A DNA stretch of 37,568 bases from an uncultured Chitinophagales bacterium (GCA_938023075.1 CALHDG010000083.1:1-37568); one strand, 5' to 3'; numbered from the stretch's first letter, positions 1 to 6,993 are shown. Notes: generated from the sequence alone by a model not told the origin. Translations and numbers: made by a program.

Positions 1-17
1 TTTGGGAAAGATTTAGC

Positions 18-317
18 TTAAGGTAGAAGTTTTAGAATTTTGATTATGTCCTGTCTGCCAACAATGGTCATAATTTCAACTTTCTCATTATTTATTTTAT
101 AAAAAATACTGTCCACACCACAAACACATCTGCGGTAATCTTTTTTTATATGTTCGGCTGATTCAAATGCGAAAGGGTTTTGAGCAATGGTTTCAAAACA
201 ATCAAAAAAGGCGTTGAAATATTTATCAGCTTGGCGCATCCCAAATTGCTTTACACCGTATTGATGTATTCTTATCAGGTCTTCTTTCGCAGTATTGCTT
301 AACTTATAATTTGCCAT
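18..317 (-). CDS. ParE/RelE-family toxin
   Basis: A 99-residue protein resembling ParE-type toxins of type II toxin-antitoxin systems. The N-terminal segment (YKLSNTAKEDLIRIHQYG) matches the usual ParE start of strand then long helix, and the C-terminal part (SIFYKI..EKVEIMTIVGRQD) matches the family's end strands with the conserved arginine. The length is normal for the family. Family members poison DNA gyrase or, in RelE relatives, cut ribosome-bound mRNA; which applies here cannot be told. The start codon lies inside the last codons of the upstream antitoxin gene (14-bp overlap), the usual antitoxin-first translational coupling. The gene looks intact. Confidence 0.85.
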   Translation of the reverse strand: MANYKLSNTAKEDLIRIHQYGVKQFGMRQADKYFNAFFDCFETIAQNPFAFESAEHIKKDYRRCVCGVDSIFYKINNEKVEIMTIVGRQDIIKILKLLP

Positions 318-549
318 TAAGCATAGCCTTTGACTTTGCTAATATGGTTTCTTTAGTATCAGTCGTAAATCCACTTTTTTCAGCTTTCTCCAATTTTGCA
401 CTTATCCAATCAACTTGAATTTGTTGATTGCGGGCTTGCCGAATTAAATCATTAACCAATTCGCTTTTGCTGGAATATTCTTTGCTATTCACCTGGGCTT
501 TCAACCATTCATCATTTGGTTCTGTAAAAGAAATACTTTGTCTTGCCAT
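304..549 (-). CDS. ParD-like (ribbon-helix-helix) antitoxin
   Basis: An 81-residue partner of the downstream ParE-like toxin. The N-terminal half (SISFTEPNDEWLKAQV, then SKSELVNDLIRQAR) has the strand-helix-helix pattern of CopG/ParD antitoxins, which bind DNA as dimers and repress their own promoter. The charged C-terminal half would wrap the toxin. It is first in the two-gene unit and overlaps the toxin by 14 bp. Assignment rests on motif pattern and gene order; the DNA target is unknown. Confidence 0.85.
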   Translation of the reverse strand: MARQSISFTEPNDEWLKAQVNSKEYSSKSELVNDLIRQARNQQIQVDWISAKLEKAEKSGFTTDTKETILAKSKAMLNGKL

Positions 550-563
550 AATTTGTATTGGTG

Positions 564-595
564 TAAATATACATCAAAAATGCATCATTTACAAA
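564..595 (-). promoter_or_regulatory. candidate Bacteroidota promoter of the ParD/ParE unit
   Basis: On the minus strand a TTTG (592-595) is followed after 20 bp by TATATTTA (564-571), one base from the Bacteroidota -7 consensus TAnnTTTG. It lies about 15 bp upstream of the antitoxin start codon, so an antitoxin operator could overlap it. Confidence 0.45.
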
Positions 596-600
596 CGTGG

Positions 601-780
601 ACTTATTTGTAACAAGTAGCCAGCGAAGCCTCCAAAATAGCTTCGATTAGAGAGGAAATCCTTTGCCAATCCCAAAGGGTTGGGTGTTTGGAAAAGATTG
701 GAACGTAAAGCGGGACCGAAGTCTCCACGAGTTCAATTGTTTCGCTTCTAAAAAAGACCAACGTAAAATGTAAAAATGAA
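601..780. other. structured intergenic segment, function unknown
   Basis: This stretch separates the two toxin-antitoxin modules. It contains short self-complementary pieces: CGAAGC with GCTTCG around 626-651, and CCAATC with GATTGG around 668-711. It also contains an open frame on the minus strand that does not look like a real protein. The base composition is richer in G and C than the flanks. It has the look of a dispersed intergenic repeat, but no second copy is visible in this window. Confidence 0.3.
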
Positions 781-830
781 TACAGTATGATTTTTTTGAG
801 TAATTTTATAGTCTGTAAATTCAATTAAGT

Positions 831-1052
831 ATGGCAGCAGCAAAAAAATTAACAAATCTTCAACTTGAATTATTGAAACTGTTTAGTTACGAACTACAAG
901 ACAATCAGTTGATTGAAATAAGAGATTTATTGTCCAATTATTTTGCTAATAAAGCATCTGATGAAATGGACAAATTGTGGGAGGAAAATAATTGGAGTGA
1001 TAAAACGATGGAAGATTGGTCGAATGAACATATGAGAACTAAGTATGAGTAA
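831..1052 (+). CDS. antitoxin of a PIN-type toxin pair
   Basis: A 73-residue acidic protein with a predicted N-terminal helical region (LTNLQLELLKLFSYEL) and a Trp/Asp/Glu-rich C-terminus (KLWEENNWSDKTMEDW). Small proteins of this kind precede PIN-domain toxins in Bacteroidota. Its stop overlaps the start of the next gene by 8 bp, which supports pairing. It appears intact although its toxin partner is truncated. Alternative: a free-standing small hypothetical protein. Confidence 0.65.
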   Translation: MAAAKKLTNLQLELLKLFSYELQDNQLIEIRDLLSNYFANKASDEMDKLWEENNWSDKTMEDWSNEHMRTKYE

Positions 1053-1338
1053 ACTTAGGGTTGTTTTAGATACCAATGCGTTTTTAGTTTCAATTTCAAG
1101 AAAATCAAAATTCCGCCCCATATTTGATTGCCTTTTGTCTGGTAAAATTCAATTAGTTATCAGCAATGAAATTTTAATGGAATATGTTGAAATAATTGAG
1201 GAAAAAGCCAATGCAACGGTTGCCAATAATATTGCTGAATTACTAATAAACAGAAAGAATGTTGAAAAAATAGAGGTCAGTTATAAGTGGAATTGTCTGG
1301 ACTTTGATTTTTTTGATTTGGGGATTGCCTTGCCTTGA
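1045..1338 (+). pseudogene. truncated PIN-family toxin (COG1569-like)
   Basis: The first 84 or so residues are a typical PIN toxin: VVLDTNAFLVSISRKSKFRPIF carries the first catalytic aspartate in the LDTN motif, and the ISNEILMEYVEI segment carries the next acidic residues. From about base 1294, after the conserved YKWN, the frame runs into unrelated residues (CLDFDFFDLGIALP) and stops. Full-length relatives are about 130-140 residues and continue with an Asp-rich DxDDNKFxD segment that supplies the remaining metal ligands. That segment is missing, so the nuclease is probably inactive. The sequence after the break (TTGTCTGGACTTTGATTTTT) looks like Bacteroidota intergenic repeat DNA, which suggests disruption by insertion or recombination. 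Confidence 0.7.
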
Positions 1339-1447
1339 TTTCATTTGAGTTGAAACTAATGTAATTATACCGATAAAAATACAAACTTTTAAAAAAATGA
1401 TGAATGGATGAAGGAAGGCATAGTAACTATAATTATTCAATTTTATG

Positions 1448-1455
1448 TATCTTTG
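1448..1455 (+). promoter_or_regulatory. -7 element of the Uma2 gene
   Basis: TATCTTTG is an exact match to the Bacteroidota -7 consensus TAnnTTTG and lies 20 bp before the start codon of the Uma2-like gene. No clear -33 TTTG is seen at the usual distance. Confidence 0.5.
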
Positions 1456-1474
1456 AAACAGGTTCAGTTTAAGT

Positions 1475-2044
1475 ATGACAGCAACAAAACAAATACCAGA
1501 GCAACTAATCTACGAAATGGATAATGGGAAACCTATTTACTATTCGGGTTACAGTGATTATTTAAGCGGCTTAAAACCAGCAGAAGCATTAATGGGAAGT
1601 AGTATTTTACAATCGTTGATTATTGGTAAGTTAGTCCAATATTTGGGCAATCTTTTGCCCAATGATTATTTGGTACTTCCAAACGAATTGGGCGTACATT
1701 TTTCAAAAGGGAACTGGCGAAAAGCTGATATTGCCATAGTCGAAAAAACTAGGGTAAAGGTGATTAACGATAAATATATTCCCGTACCACCCAATGTAGT
1801 TTTTGAAATAGATACCAAAGCTGCCCTCGAAGATTATGAAAACCCACTTGACTATTACACGCTAAAAACCAAACGCTATGTAGATTTTGGGGTAGATAAA
1901 GTGATTTGGATTTATACGAAATCTCGCACTATTGAAGTTTCAACGAAGTTGCGAAAAGAAATTTTTACCTGGAAAGATGCAGTACTGTTTTTAAACGAAC
2001 ACACTTTTTGTTTGATGGATATTTTGGAGGGTTTGGTGGAGTGA
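1475..2044 (+). CDS. Uma2-family (DUF820) endonuclease-like protein
   Basis: A 189-residue protein of the Uma2/DUF820 family, which has a PD-(D/E)XK nuclease fold. The core motifs are visible: the helix preceding the core (SSILQSLIIGKLVQYLGN), the DIAIVE strand with Asp85 and Glu90, and PPNVVFEIDTK with Glu111 and Lys115 as likely catalytic residues. The final part (KVIWIYTKSRTIEV) is the usual C-terminal sheet. Length is normal. The cellular target of this abundant family is not established. It follows a toxin-antitoxin remnant and is transcribed from its own likely promoter. Confidence 0.85.
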   Translation: MTATKQIPEQLIYEMDNGKPIYYSGYSDYLSGLKPAEALMGSSILQSLIIGKLVQYLGNLLPNDYLVLPNELGVHFSKGNWRKADIAIVEKTRVKVINDKYIPVPPNVVFEIDTKAALEDYENPLDYYTLKTKRYVDFGVDKVIWIYTKSRTIEVSTKLRKEIFTWKDAVLFLNEHTFCLMDILEGLVE

Positions 2045-2094
2045 TTGGTTTTCACCCCACTGTCTGCCAATTCTATTTTTCTCATCGTCTTTTC

Positions 2095-3177
2095 TTATTC
2101 CAACTTAAAACGAATGGGTAATTTAAATGCAACTTTTACCGGCTTCCCATTTACTTTTCCTGGAGACCACTTAGGCATTTGTTTGGCTAAACGTAGTGCT
2201 TCTTCGGCAATGGTCGGGTCAATTCCTCTAACGATCTTTAAATCTTCAATACCGCCGTTTTCATCAATTGTAAAACTCAAAATAACCATACCTTGTACAT
2301 CGTGCTGTTTGGCTAATGGGGGATATTTAATATTACTTCCGAAAAACTTTAACAATTCCACATCACCTCCTGGAAACTTCGGCATAGTATGGGAATTAAC
2401 ACGCATATAATTCAATTCCTCTACGCTATCATACAAATGACATTCGGGGGTCATTAATTTCCCTTCCTCATAAATACCAACGCAAACTTCCTGTCCCATC
2501 GAATCAAACAGTTTAAACATGCCATTTAAGTAGTTGTTATACTTTATGGGATTAACGTTAGTATAAGTTGGATAACCTCTGGGAAAAGCATGGCTATGGC
2601 TATGTTCTGGTTGTTGATATGTTGCTGAATGAGTAGTTATTTTAGCTTTAATTGTTCCATTTTCATGGTAATACACTCTTGGTATAGTTTCAATATCATC
2701 CTTATACTCATATTCTACTTTTACAGCACCAGATTCATAGTAATCAACTCCTTTCCCATTTTTCATATTATTCAAAAAAGGGGTAATGCTTTTGATCTTT
2801 CCAGATTTGTAATAGTACGTTCTTTTGCCATTTAATTGATCGTTTTGATACATTTGCTCAAATTCGAGTTTACCATCATATAAATCAAATTGTTTAAATG
2901 AACCATTTTTCACCCTAAGGCTTTTATCTTGATAATTAGTTTCCTGAACCAGCACCTCACCATAAAAACTCCTAAAAACATACCCTTTCTCCAATTTTTT
3001 TGTTGTAAAAGAAGTGTAGGTTGTTGTAATCATTTTTTCATTTGCCGATAATTGAAAGAATTCAAATTTAGGTTGGTAATGCAGTGGCAGCAAAGCATAA
3101 GGATTTTTGAAATAAGTATTACAAGCACCTAGAATTAATAAAATAAGCAAATACAAAAGACATAGAGATTTTTTCAT
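2095..3177 (-). CDS. lipoprotein with MORN/YwqK-type repeats and TonB C-terminal domain
   Basis: A 360-residue exported protein. It begins with a lipoprotein signal (hydrophobic segment ending LILGAC, lipid-bearing Cys19). Residues about 90-190 hold MORN_2/YwqK-like repeats (for example GKRTYYYKSGKIKSI and GKGVDYYESGAVKVE). The last about 90 residues form a TonB C-terminal domain (IKYPPLAKQHDVQGMVILSF, then WSPGKVNGKPVKVAFKLPI). In Bacteroidota such domains often occur in envelope proteins without energising TonB-dependent receptors directly. No ExbB/ExbD or receptor gene is adjacent. The role is likely in the periplasm or at the inner face of the outer membrane; the exact function is unknown. 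Confidence 0.8.
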   Translation of the reverse strand: MKKSLCLLYLLILLILGACNTYFKNPYALLPLHYQPKFEFFQLSANEKMITTTYTSFTTKKLEKGYVFRSFYGEVLVQETNYQDKSLRVKNGSFKQFDLYDGKLEFEQMYQNDQLNGKRTYYYKSGKIKSITPFLNNMKNGKGVDYYESGAVKVEYEYKDDIETIPRVYYHENGTIKAKITTHSATYQQPEHSHSHAFPRGYPTYTNVNPIKYNNYLNGMFKLFDSMGQEVCVGIYEEGKLMTPECHLYDSVEELNYMRVNSHTMPKFPGGDVELLKFFGSNIKYPPLAKQHDVQGMVILSFTIDENGGIEDLKIVRGIDPTIAEEALRLAKQMPKWSPGKVNGKPVKVAFKLPIRFKLE

Positions 3178-3328
3178 CGTTCAAAATTATGTTTAATTTT
3201 AGCTACAGTATCGTTTTATATCTTTGTAAATGAAAAGATACATTCACTCCAAAAATACAAATTTTTAGGCTAATCAAGCACATTTCGACTATGAAATTTT
3301 AGCCTTTTAAGGCACACCGGCAGCCTCA

Positions 3329-3380
3329 AACTGCAGCGCAAATTGCGTGGCATTTTCAATCACCGCTCCTCTAAAGGAGC
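3329..3380. repeat. palindromic repeat fragment, copy 1 (related to 10331-10386)
   Basis: It begins with AACTGCAGCGCA and ends with the hairpin GCTCCT-CTAA-AGGAGC at 3365-3380. The same start and a very similar end (GCTCCTCTGGAGC) are found at 10331-10386. The two copies share the ends but have different middles. Confidence 0.55.
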
Positions 3381-3583
3381 AAGTCGTTTGAAGATAATTA
3401 TATATTTTCACAAATATAACAAAGCTACTATTTGTTTTAGTCGTGGAAAAAGATGGTTTTTTTGAAATGGTGCGTTCTATGGATACTTTGTTTTGTTAAT
3501 TTTATAAGGTTATCTTACCCAAACATAAAAACACCTAAACAAAATACTTTTCCGCCCTTAAACACAAATCCCAAAAATTCATT

Positions 3584-3591
3584 TATATTTG
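3584..3591 (+). promoter_or_regulatory. -7 element upstream of the 87-aa gene
   Basis: TATATTTG is an exact TAnnTTTG match, 41 bp before the start codon of the 87-aa gene. It probably drives the two-gene unit 3633-4805. A -33 element is not clear. Confidence 0.5.
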
Positions 3592-3632
3592 ATTAGTCAA
3601 TCCCGCTTTTTTAAAACTAAACCACGTAAACC

Positions 3633-3896
3633 ATGACACACAAACAACTGCAATCAGTAATGAAATTCCAACTCAAATATTTTAACAACAGCGAGGTAAA
3701 AATTACCGACGACACCATACACCGCGAAATTTTAAGCCGGCAAGACGGCTTCGGCTATGCAAATTCAAAATACATTTACCGGGCAGTCATCCGTTGGACG
3801 CTTATTCAAAACAAACAAGACGACAAAGCCTGGCCCAAACATTGGATTGATTTAAGCGTTAAAGAATTAGCACTTAAAATTTTAACCGCAGAATAA
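3633..3896 (+). CDS. hypothetical protein, 87 aa
   Basis: I do not recognise this protein. It is 87 residues, basic, with no signal peptide or membrane segment, so it is probably cytoplasmic. Tryptophan-containing segments (YRAVIRWTLIQNK, KAWPKHWIDLS) suggest a compact helical fold. It ends only 6 bp before the outer-membrane protein gene at 3903 and has a good -7 element upstream, so it is very likely a real gene and first in a two-gene unit. Confidence 0.7.
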   Translation: MTHKQLQSVMKFQLKYFNNSEVKITDDTIHREILSRQDGFGYANSKYIYRAVIRWTLIQNKQDDKAWPKHWIDLSVKELALKILTAE

Positions 3897-3902
3897 GTCA
3901 AA

Positions 3903-4805
3903 ATGAATCAAAAAAGGAACATCAATATATGTTGGATCGCATTATGTTTGATACTCAATTTTTCAGCAGTAGCGCAAGAGCAAGACGACACCCCTTTAGA
4001 CATTAGCATCAAAACCATTTTAACCGACTTTCAAAACGAAGCCATTAGTCTTGGCATTGATTATGCCCGCTCTTTAGACAGCCTATTTCAAACAAAAGAC
4101 ATTTTGCTGGCGCAAGACAAGTCGCTTTTTCAACTTACGCCAGGCATACATGTGCAAACCGGCACCGAAGATGCTTTTTCTTCTATTCAGCTAAAGCTAA
4201 GCGGTATTTTTATGACCTTTAAAACCACCTATGTCGGCAATCAGGTAACGCCCGATTTAAACAAAGGCTTTCAAACCTTTCCAATTAGTTTAGGTATTGA
4301 AACCAATAACCGGTTCAACACCTTAAACACCCTTGCCGAAGCCGGCTGGGTACCTTGGTTCAAAAAAAATCCCAATGGCAATATGCTCAATCCCTTCAGA
4401 ACAATTAGATTGGGCTTGTTTGTGCAAAGCGGCTATAAGTTCAATTTTGTAAAAGACTCCTTAGCCATCACTTGCCCTAAAGATACTTTAAACCTTTGCG
4501 ATGGAGAAGCCGATGAAAGCCACGAAGCGCCCAACAGTTTTTTGTTACGTGCTAAAGGCAGCCTTAAAATTGATACGCAAAATTTAATTACAGTAGGCAA
4601 CGTTGGCTTAGGCTTAAGCGGTGCAGCGCATGGTTGGTACGATATTAAAAACAACGCTTGGTACTATCGCGCCCAAGCTGCCTTGCGCATGTATTTCAGT
4701 CGCCAAAACAATAAATATTTCGACATTGCCTACCAAAAAGGGTCGGGTGCCCCCAACTTCAATGCCGGCAGTCAATTTGGGATGGGTTTAACCGTTGCAT
4801 TTTAA
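3903..4805 (+). CDS. predicted outer-membrane beta-barrel protein, 300 aa
   Basis: The protein has a signal peptide (hydrophobic ICWIALCLILNFSAVAQ, cleavage probably after AQ). It then has many alternating strands rich in Gly and aromatic residues (for example LGLFVQSGYKFNF, WYYRAQAALRMYF) and ends in Phe (GMGLTVAF), the usual C-terminal signal for outer-membrane insertion. The middle contains a Cys-flanked insert (TCPKDTLNLCDGEADE, about residues 196-213) that is likely a surface loop. It follows the 87-aa gene by 6 bp. No specific family is recognised; transport, adhesion or structural roles are all possible. Confidence 0.7.
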   Translation: MNQKRNINICWIALCLILNFSAVAQEQDDTPLDISIKTILTDFQNEAISLGIDYARSLDSLFQTKDILLAQDKSLFQLTPGIHVQTGTEDAFSSIQLKLSGIFMTFKTTYVGNQVTPDLNKGFQTFPISLGIETNNRFNTLNTLAEAGWVPWFKKNPNGNMLNPFRTIRLGLFVQSGYKFNFVKDSLAITCPKDTLNLCDGEADESHEAPNSFLLRAKGSLKIDTQNLITVGNVGLGLSGAAHGWYDIKNNAWYYRAQAALRMYFSRQNNKYFDIAYQKGSGAPNFNAGSQFGMGLTVAF

Positions 4806-4889
4806 ATATTCATTCATTTACATTTCGATAAAAATCAAAATTCTGCATTCGTTAATCGATATTCGTTATTCATCAAACTACACAGTATC

Positions 4890-5046
4890 ATACCAATTTA
4901 ACTGTAAAAAGTGACACAAAAATTTTGGAATTAATTTGGTGAGCTCCAAACGCAGTCATAGCCAGCGGCTAGGGCGAGTATTTTTAACGAAGAGATCGCC
5001 AATATTAAACCAAAATTTGTGTTACATTTTATGGTCAATTTGGTAT
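4890..5046. repeat. inverted-repeat (MITE-like) element, about 157 bp
   Basis: Arms of 39 bp (4890-4928) and 37 bp (5010-5046) are inverted copies with a few differences; both begin ATACCAA and end near TTTTGG. The heptamer TATCATA occurs at both boundaries (4886-4892 and 5044-5050), overlapping the arms, and might reflect a target-site duplication. The centre (about 4950-5000) is GC-richer than the flanks. There is no transposase inside, so any mobility would depend on a protein supplied elsewhere. Confidence 0.6.
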
Positions 5047-5127
5047 CATATATCGAAAACCGGTTTTTAAAATTCACATTCCTTTTTTACAATTTCATCC
5101 TTTGAAGCGAAACCAAACAACTCGTAC

Positions 5128-5213
5128 AAACGGCAGTCCCGCCATCCACTCAAATGCCGCACTCCGTTGGCGGCATAACCGCTACTGTCGGGGCTAGTTT
5201 GCCAACCTCGCTC
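5128..5213 (-). repeat. covarying structured repeat family, copy A
   Basis: Read on the minus strand, this 86-bp copy has the conserved parts GAGCGAG, outer stem CCCG/CGGG, inner stem ATGCCGC/GCGGCAT with a 9-nt loop, and 12-nt strands between the stems on each side. It starts 89 bp downstream of the stop codon of the small secreted protein gene (5302-5610), in the same orientation. The inner loop is 18-19 nt shorter than in the other two copies. Confidence 0.65.
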
Positions 5214-5249
5214 CCTCGTAGTTACATTTCATTACAATAGTTAATGCTT

Positions 5250-5300
5250 TTGAAATTTGGAATTTGAAATTCGGAGTTTGAAATTTGAAATTTGAAATTT
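5250..5300. repeat. short tandem repeat of TTTGAAAT type
   Basis: The stretch consists of imperfect copies of an 8-bp unit (GAAATTTG and variants). It is low-complexity DNA directly after the stop codon of the minus-strand gene 5302-5610. No function is suggested. Confidence 0.6.
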
Positions 5301-5301
5301 A

Positions 5302-5610
5302 TTAAGGCACTCCCAACTTCACCCTGCGCTTTATCAATTTACTCAATTGATGTTCAATTTCACAAAATACCGGTAACCGGTTTTGCGGTTTATAAGAATT
5401 AGGCATCGTTTTAAATAAAAGCAACGATGCCGGCTTTGTTGTAGAAAAAGAATCTATCGCAAAAAGATTTAACTTCGGTTTTAAAGGTTTATTAATGGCT
5501 ATGGACAACTTTTCAGACTGCTCCTCAATTGGCATGATATAACTGTGTTGTCCAAATAATGGAACCATCCAACAAACAAATAACAACATCAATCCTAATA
5601 TTTGAACCAT
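5302..5610 (-). CDS. small secreted hypothetical protein, 102 aa
   Basis: The protein has a signal peptide (LGLMLLFVCWMVPLFGQ, probable cleavage after GQ) followed by about 80 residues with no recognised domain. The mature part is basic and rich in Lys, Leu and Pro. The length, signal peptide and flanking repeats fit a real but lineage-restricted gene. It is separated from the upstream glucosaminidase gene by the inverted-repeat element at 5642-5772. Confidence 0.5.
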   Translation of the reverse strand: MVQILGLMLLFVCWMVPLFGQHSYIMPIEEQSEKLSIAINKPLKPKLNLFAIDSFSTTKPASLLLFKTMPNSYKPQNRLPVFCEIEHQLSKLIKRRVKLGVP

Positions 5611-5641
5611 ACAGCAATATAAGAAAATATCAAAAATAACC

Positions 5642-5772
5642 GTAGAGGTCGCAATTTTTGCGACCTAAAAAATTCAAAGAATTTTAAAAAAATTGTACCC
5701 AATATTTACAACCAAAAAACAATTCAAAAAATTTTTGCACCAAAGCAAGGTCGCAAAAATTGCGACCTCTAC
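5642..5772. repeat. nested palindromic element with perfect 25-bp terminal inverted repeats
   Basis: The sequences 5642-5666 and 5748-5772 are exact reverse complements over 25 bp. Each arm itself contains the hairpin GGTCGCAA-TTT-TTGCGACC. The 81-bp centre is A-rich on the plus strand. It lies between two minus-strand genes, 21 bp after the stop of the glucosaminidase gene, so in the transcript it could act as a hairpin terminator or 3' stabiliser. Confidence 0.75.
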
Positions 5773-5793
5773 CAAAAATACATAAGCAACAAA

Positions 5794-6993
5794 TCACCGG
5801 ATCTTCGGCGGCACGGTCCGTTTCTTTTTCAAATACACCAATTCATCAACACGCGGCTCTTGGGTTGGGTGTAATAAATTCAACTTTTGTAGCACACAAG
5901 TTTTAACACCATACTGTTGAGCAATGTGGTGTACCGTTTCACCTGCTTTTACCTGATGAATAGACGCTGCACCTTTATAAACCCGTTTTTTGTTTTGTAA
6001 AAAAATAGGTGTATGCGCTTCAAAAGTTGAAAACCCATCTAAGTCGTTAAATCGAAACAACTGTTTAAGTTTCACATTTTGAGCAGCGGCTACATCCGCA
6101 ACAGTTACCGGATAGTTATAAACAACAACCCGTAAATTGTTAATGTTAGCAAAACTAAAACTTTGCACAACAGCAGATTCAGCAGCAGGTTCAGCAGCAG
6201 ATTCAGCAGCAGATTCAGCAGCAGATTCAGCAGCAGATTCAGCAGCAGGTTCAGCAGCAGGTTCAGCAGCAGTACTGGGAGTTGAACTAGCAATCACCAC
6301 TTGTTCATTTTCATTAACCGGCACATCAAATTTTTTTGTTGGCTTAGGAGCTTTATTGGCAACCACCTTATTAGGCTCAACTTTTTTTTCGGTAACTGTA
6401 GCAGGCGGTTTGGCAACTGAAGTATAGCTCTCACCAAGCGATAACTGCCGGTTAGTTTCTACAATAGACCATAACTCTTGCCAGTTCGCTTTATCAAAAA
6501 TATGCAAGTAATACAACTCAATTTTTTGAATCAACAATTCGGCATATTTTGGGTTAGTAGCATAACCGCAACGCTTTAAGCCTTTTGCCCATTGTATATA
6601 ATCATCTTTAGCATAAGTAAACAAAACCGCATAGCGTTTCCGTCCGGTTAAAAAGTTAGAATGATCAATGTATGATTCGTAGACACTGTTGTATTTCCGA
6701 AAACATTCATTGGGAGCATCATCATCATGTCTAACACTGGGTCCTGTCCAATCGTGACATTTAATGCCAAAGTGGTTATTGCCCTCAGTAGCTAAACGGC
6801 TTGCTCCAATGCCCGATTCTAACAAACCTTGTGCTAAAGTAATGCTTGCCGGTATTCCCGTTCGGTTCATTTCTTCAATAGCAATATCCCGGTATAGATA
6901 AATATAGTTCCAAATTTTTTCATTTATTTGCGCAGTTGTGCAGTTGATAAAGCCAATAAACAAAAAAAGAGTAGTACATGTTTTCCAAATCAT
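5794..6993 (-). CDS. exported glucosaminidase with LysM-type domains
   Basis: A peptidoglycan hydrolase of the FlgJ/GH73 glucosaminidase family. I chose the ATG at 6993 rather than 7020 because it gives a clean signal peptide (MIWKTCTTLFLFIGFINC..AQ). The catalytic domain spans roughly the first 150 mature residues: ASITLAQGLLESGIGASRLA contains the likely catalytic Glu, and NNHFGIKCHDW and SYIDHSNFLTGRKRYAVLF are family motifs. A Lys/Pro/Ala-rich linker follows, including an (A-A-E-S/P)n tract from a 12-bp microsatellite (about 6170-6275). The C-terminus has one clear LysM (HQVKAGETVHHIAQQYGV) and a weaker one before it. It likely acts in septal or general cell-wall remodelling. Confidence 0.88.
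   Translation of the reverse strand: MIWKTCTTLFLFIGFINCTTAQINEKIWNYIYLYRDIAIEEMNRTGIPASITLAQGLLESGIGASRLATEGNNHFGIKCHDWTGPSVRHDDDAPNECFRKYNSVYESYIDHSNFLTGRKRYAVLFTYAKDDYIQWAKGLKRCGYATNPKYAELLIQKIELYYLHIFDKANWQELWSIVETNRQLSLGESYTSVAKPPATVTEKKVEPNKVVANKAPKPTKKFDVPVNENEQVVIASSTPSTAAEPAAEPAAESAAESAAESAAESAAEPAAESAVVQSFSFANINNLRVVVYNYPVTVADVAAAQNVKLKQLFRFNDLDGFSTFEAHTPIFLQNKKRVYKGAASIHQVKAGETVHHIAQQYGVKTCVLQKLNLLHPTQEPRVDELVYLKKKRTVPPKIR
6170..6275 (-). repeat. in-frame 12-bp microsatellite (AAES/AAEP coding)
   Basis: This is a run of near-identical 12-bp units (GATTCAGCAGCA or GGTTCAGCAGCA on the plus strand) inside the glucosaminidase gene. It encodes eight or so Ala-Ala-Glu-Ser/Pro units in the linker between catalytic and LysM domains. 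Unit gain or loss keeps the frame, so linker length could vary between strains. Confidence 0.85.

Larger units (their letters stand above)
3178..3632. other. intergenic region with a palindromic repeat fragment
   Basis: This 455-bp gap between divergent genes is AT-rich. It holds a short copy of a repeated palindromic element (3329-3380, listed separately) and a TATATTTG promoter element at 3584-3591 reading toward the 87-aa gene. No gene is visible. Confidence 0.6.
4806..5301. other. intergenic region packed with repeats
   Basis: This gap between convergent genes has no coding potential that I can support. It holds an inverted-repeat element (4890-5046), one copy of the covarying repeat family (5128-5213) and a run of TTTGAAAT-type tandem repeats (about 5250-5300). 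Confidence 0.7.

Noticed and set aside
603-824. 73-aa open frame on the minus strand between toxin modules
   Set aside because: Odd composition, no family resemblance, and it lies in structured repeat-like DNA; more likely non-coding.
2045-2410. 121-aa open frame on the plus strand
   Set aside because: It lies antisense to the TonB-domain gene and has no family pattern or independent support.
6105-6427. Open frames on both strands around the Ala/Ser/Leu-rich stretch
   Set aside because: They are alternative readings of the 12-bp microsatellite within the glucosaminidase gene.
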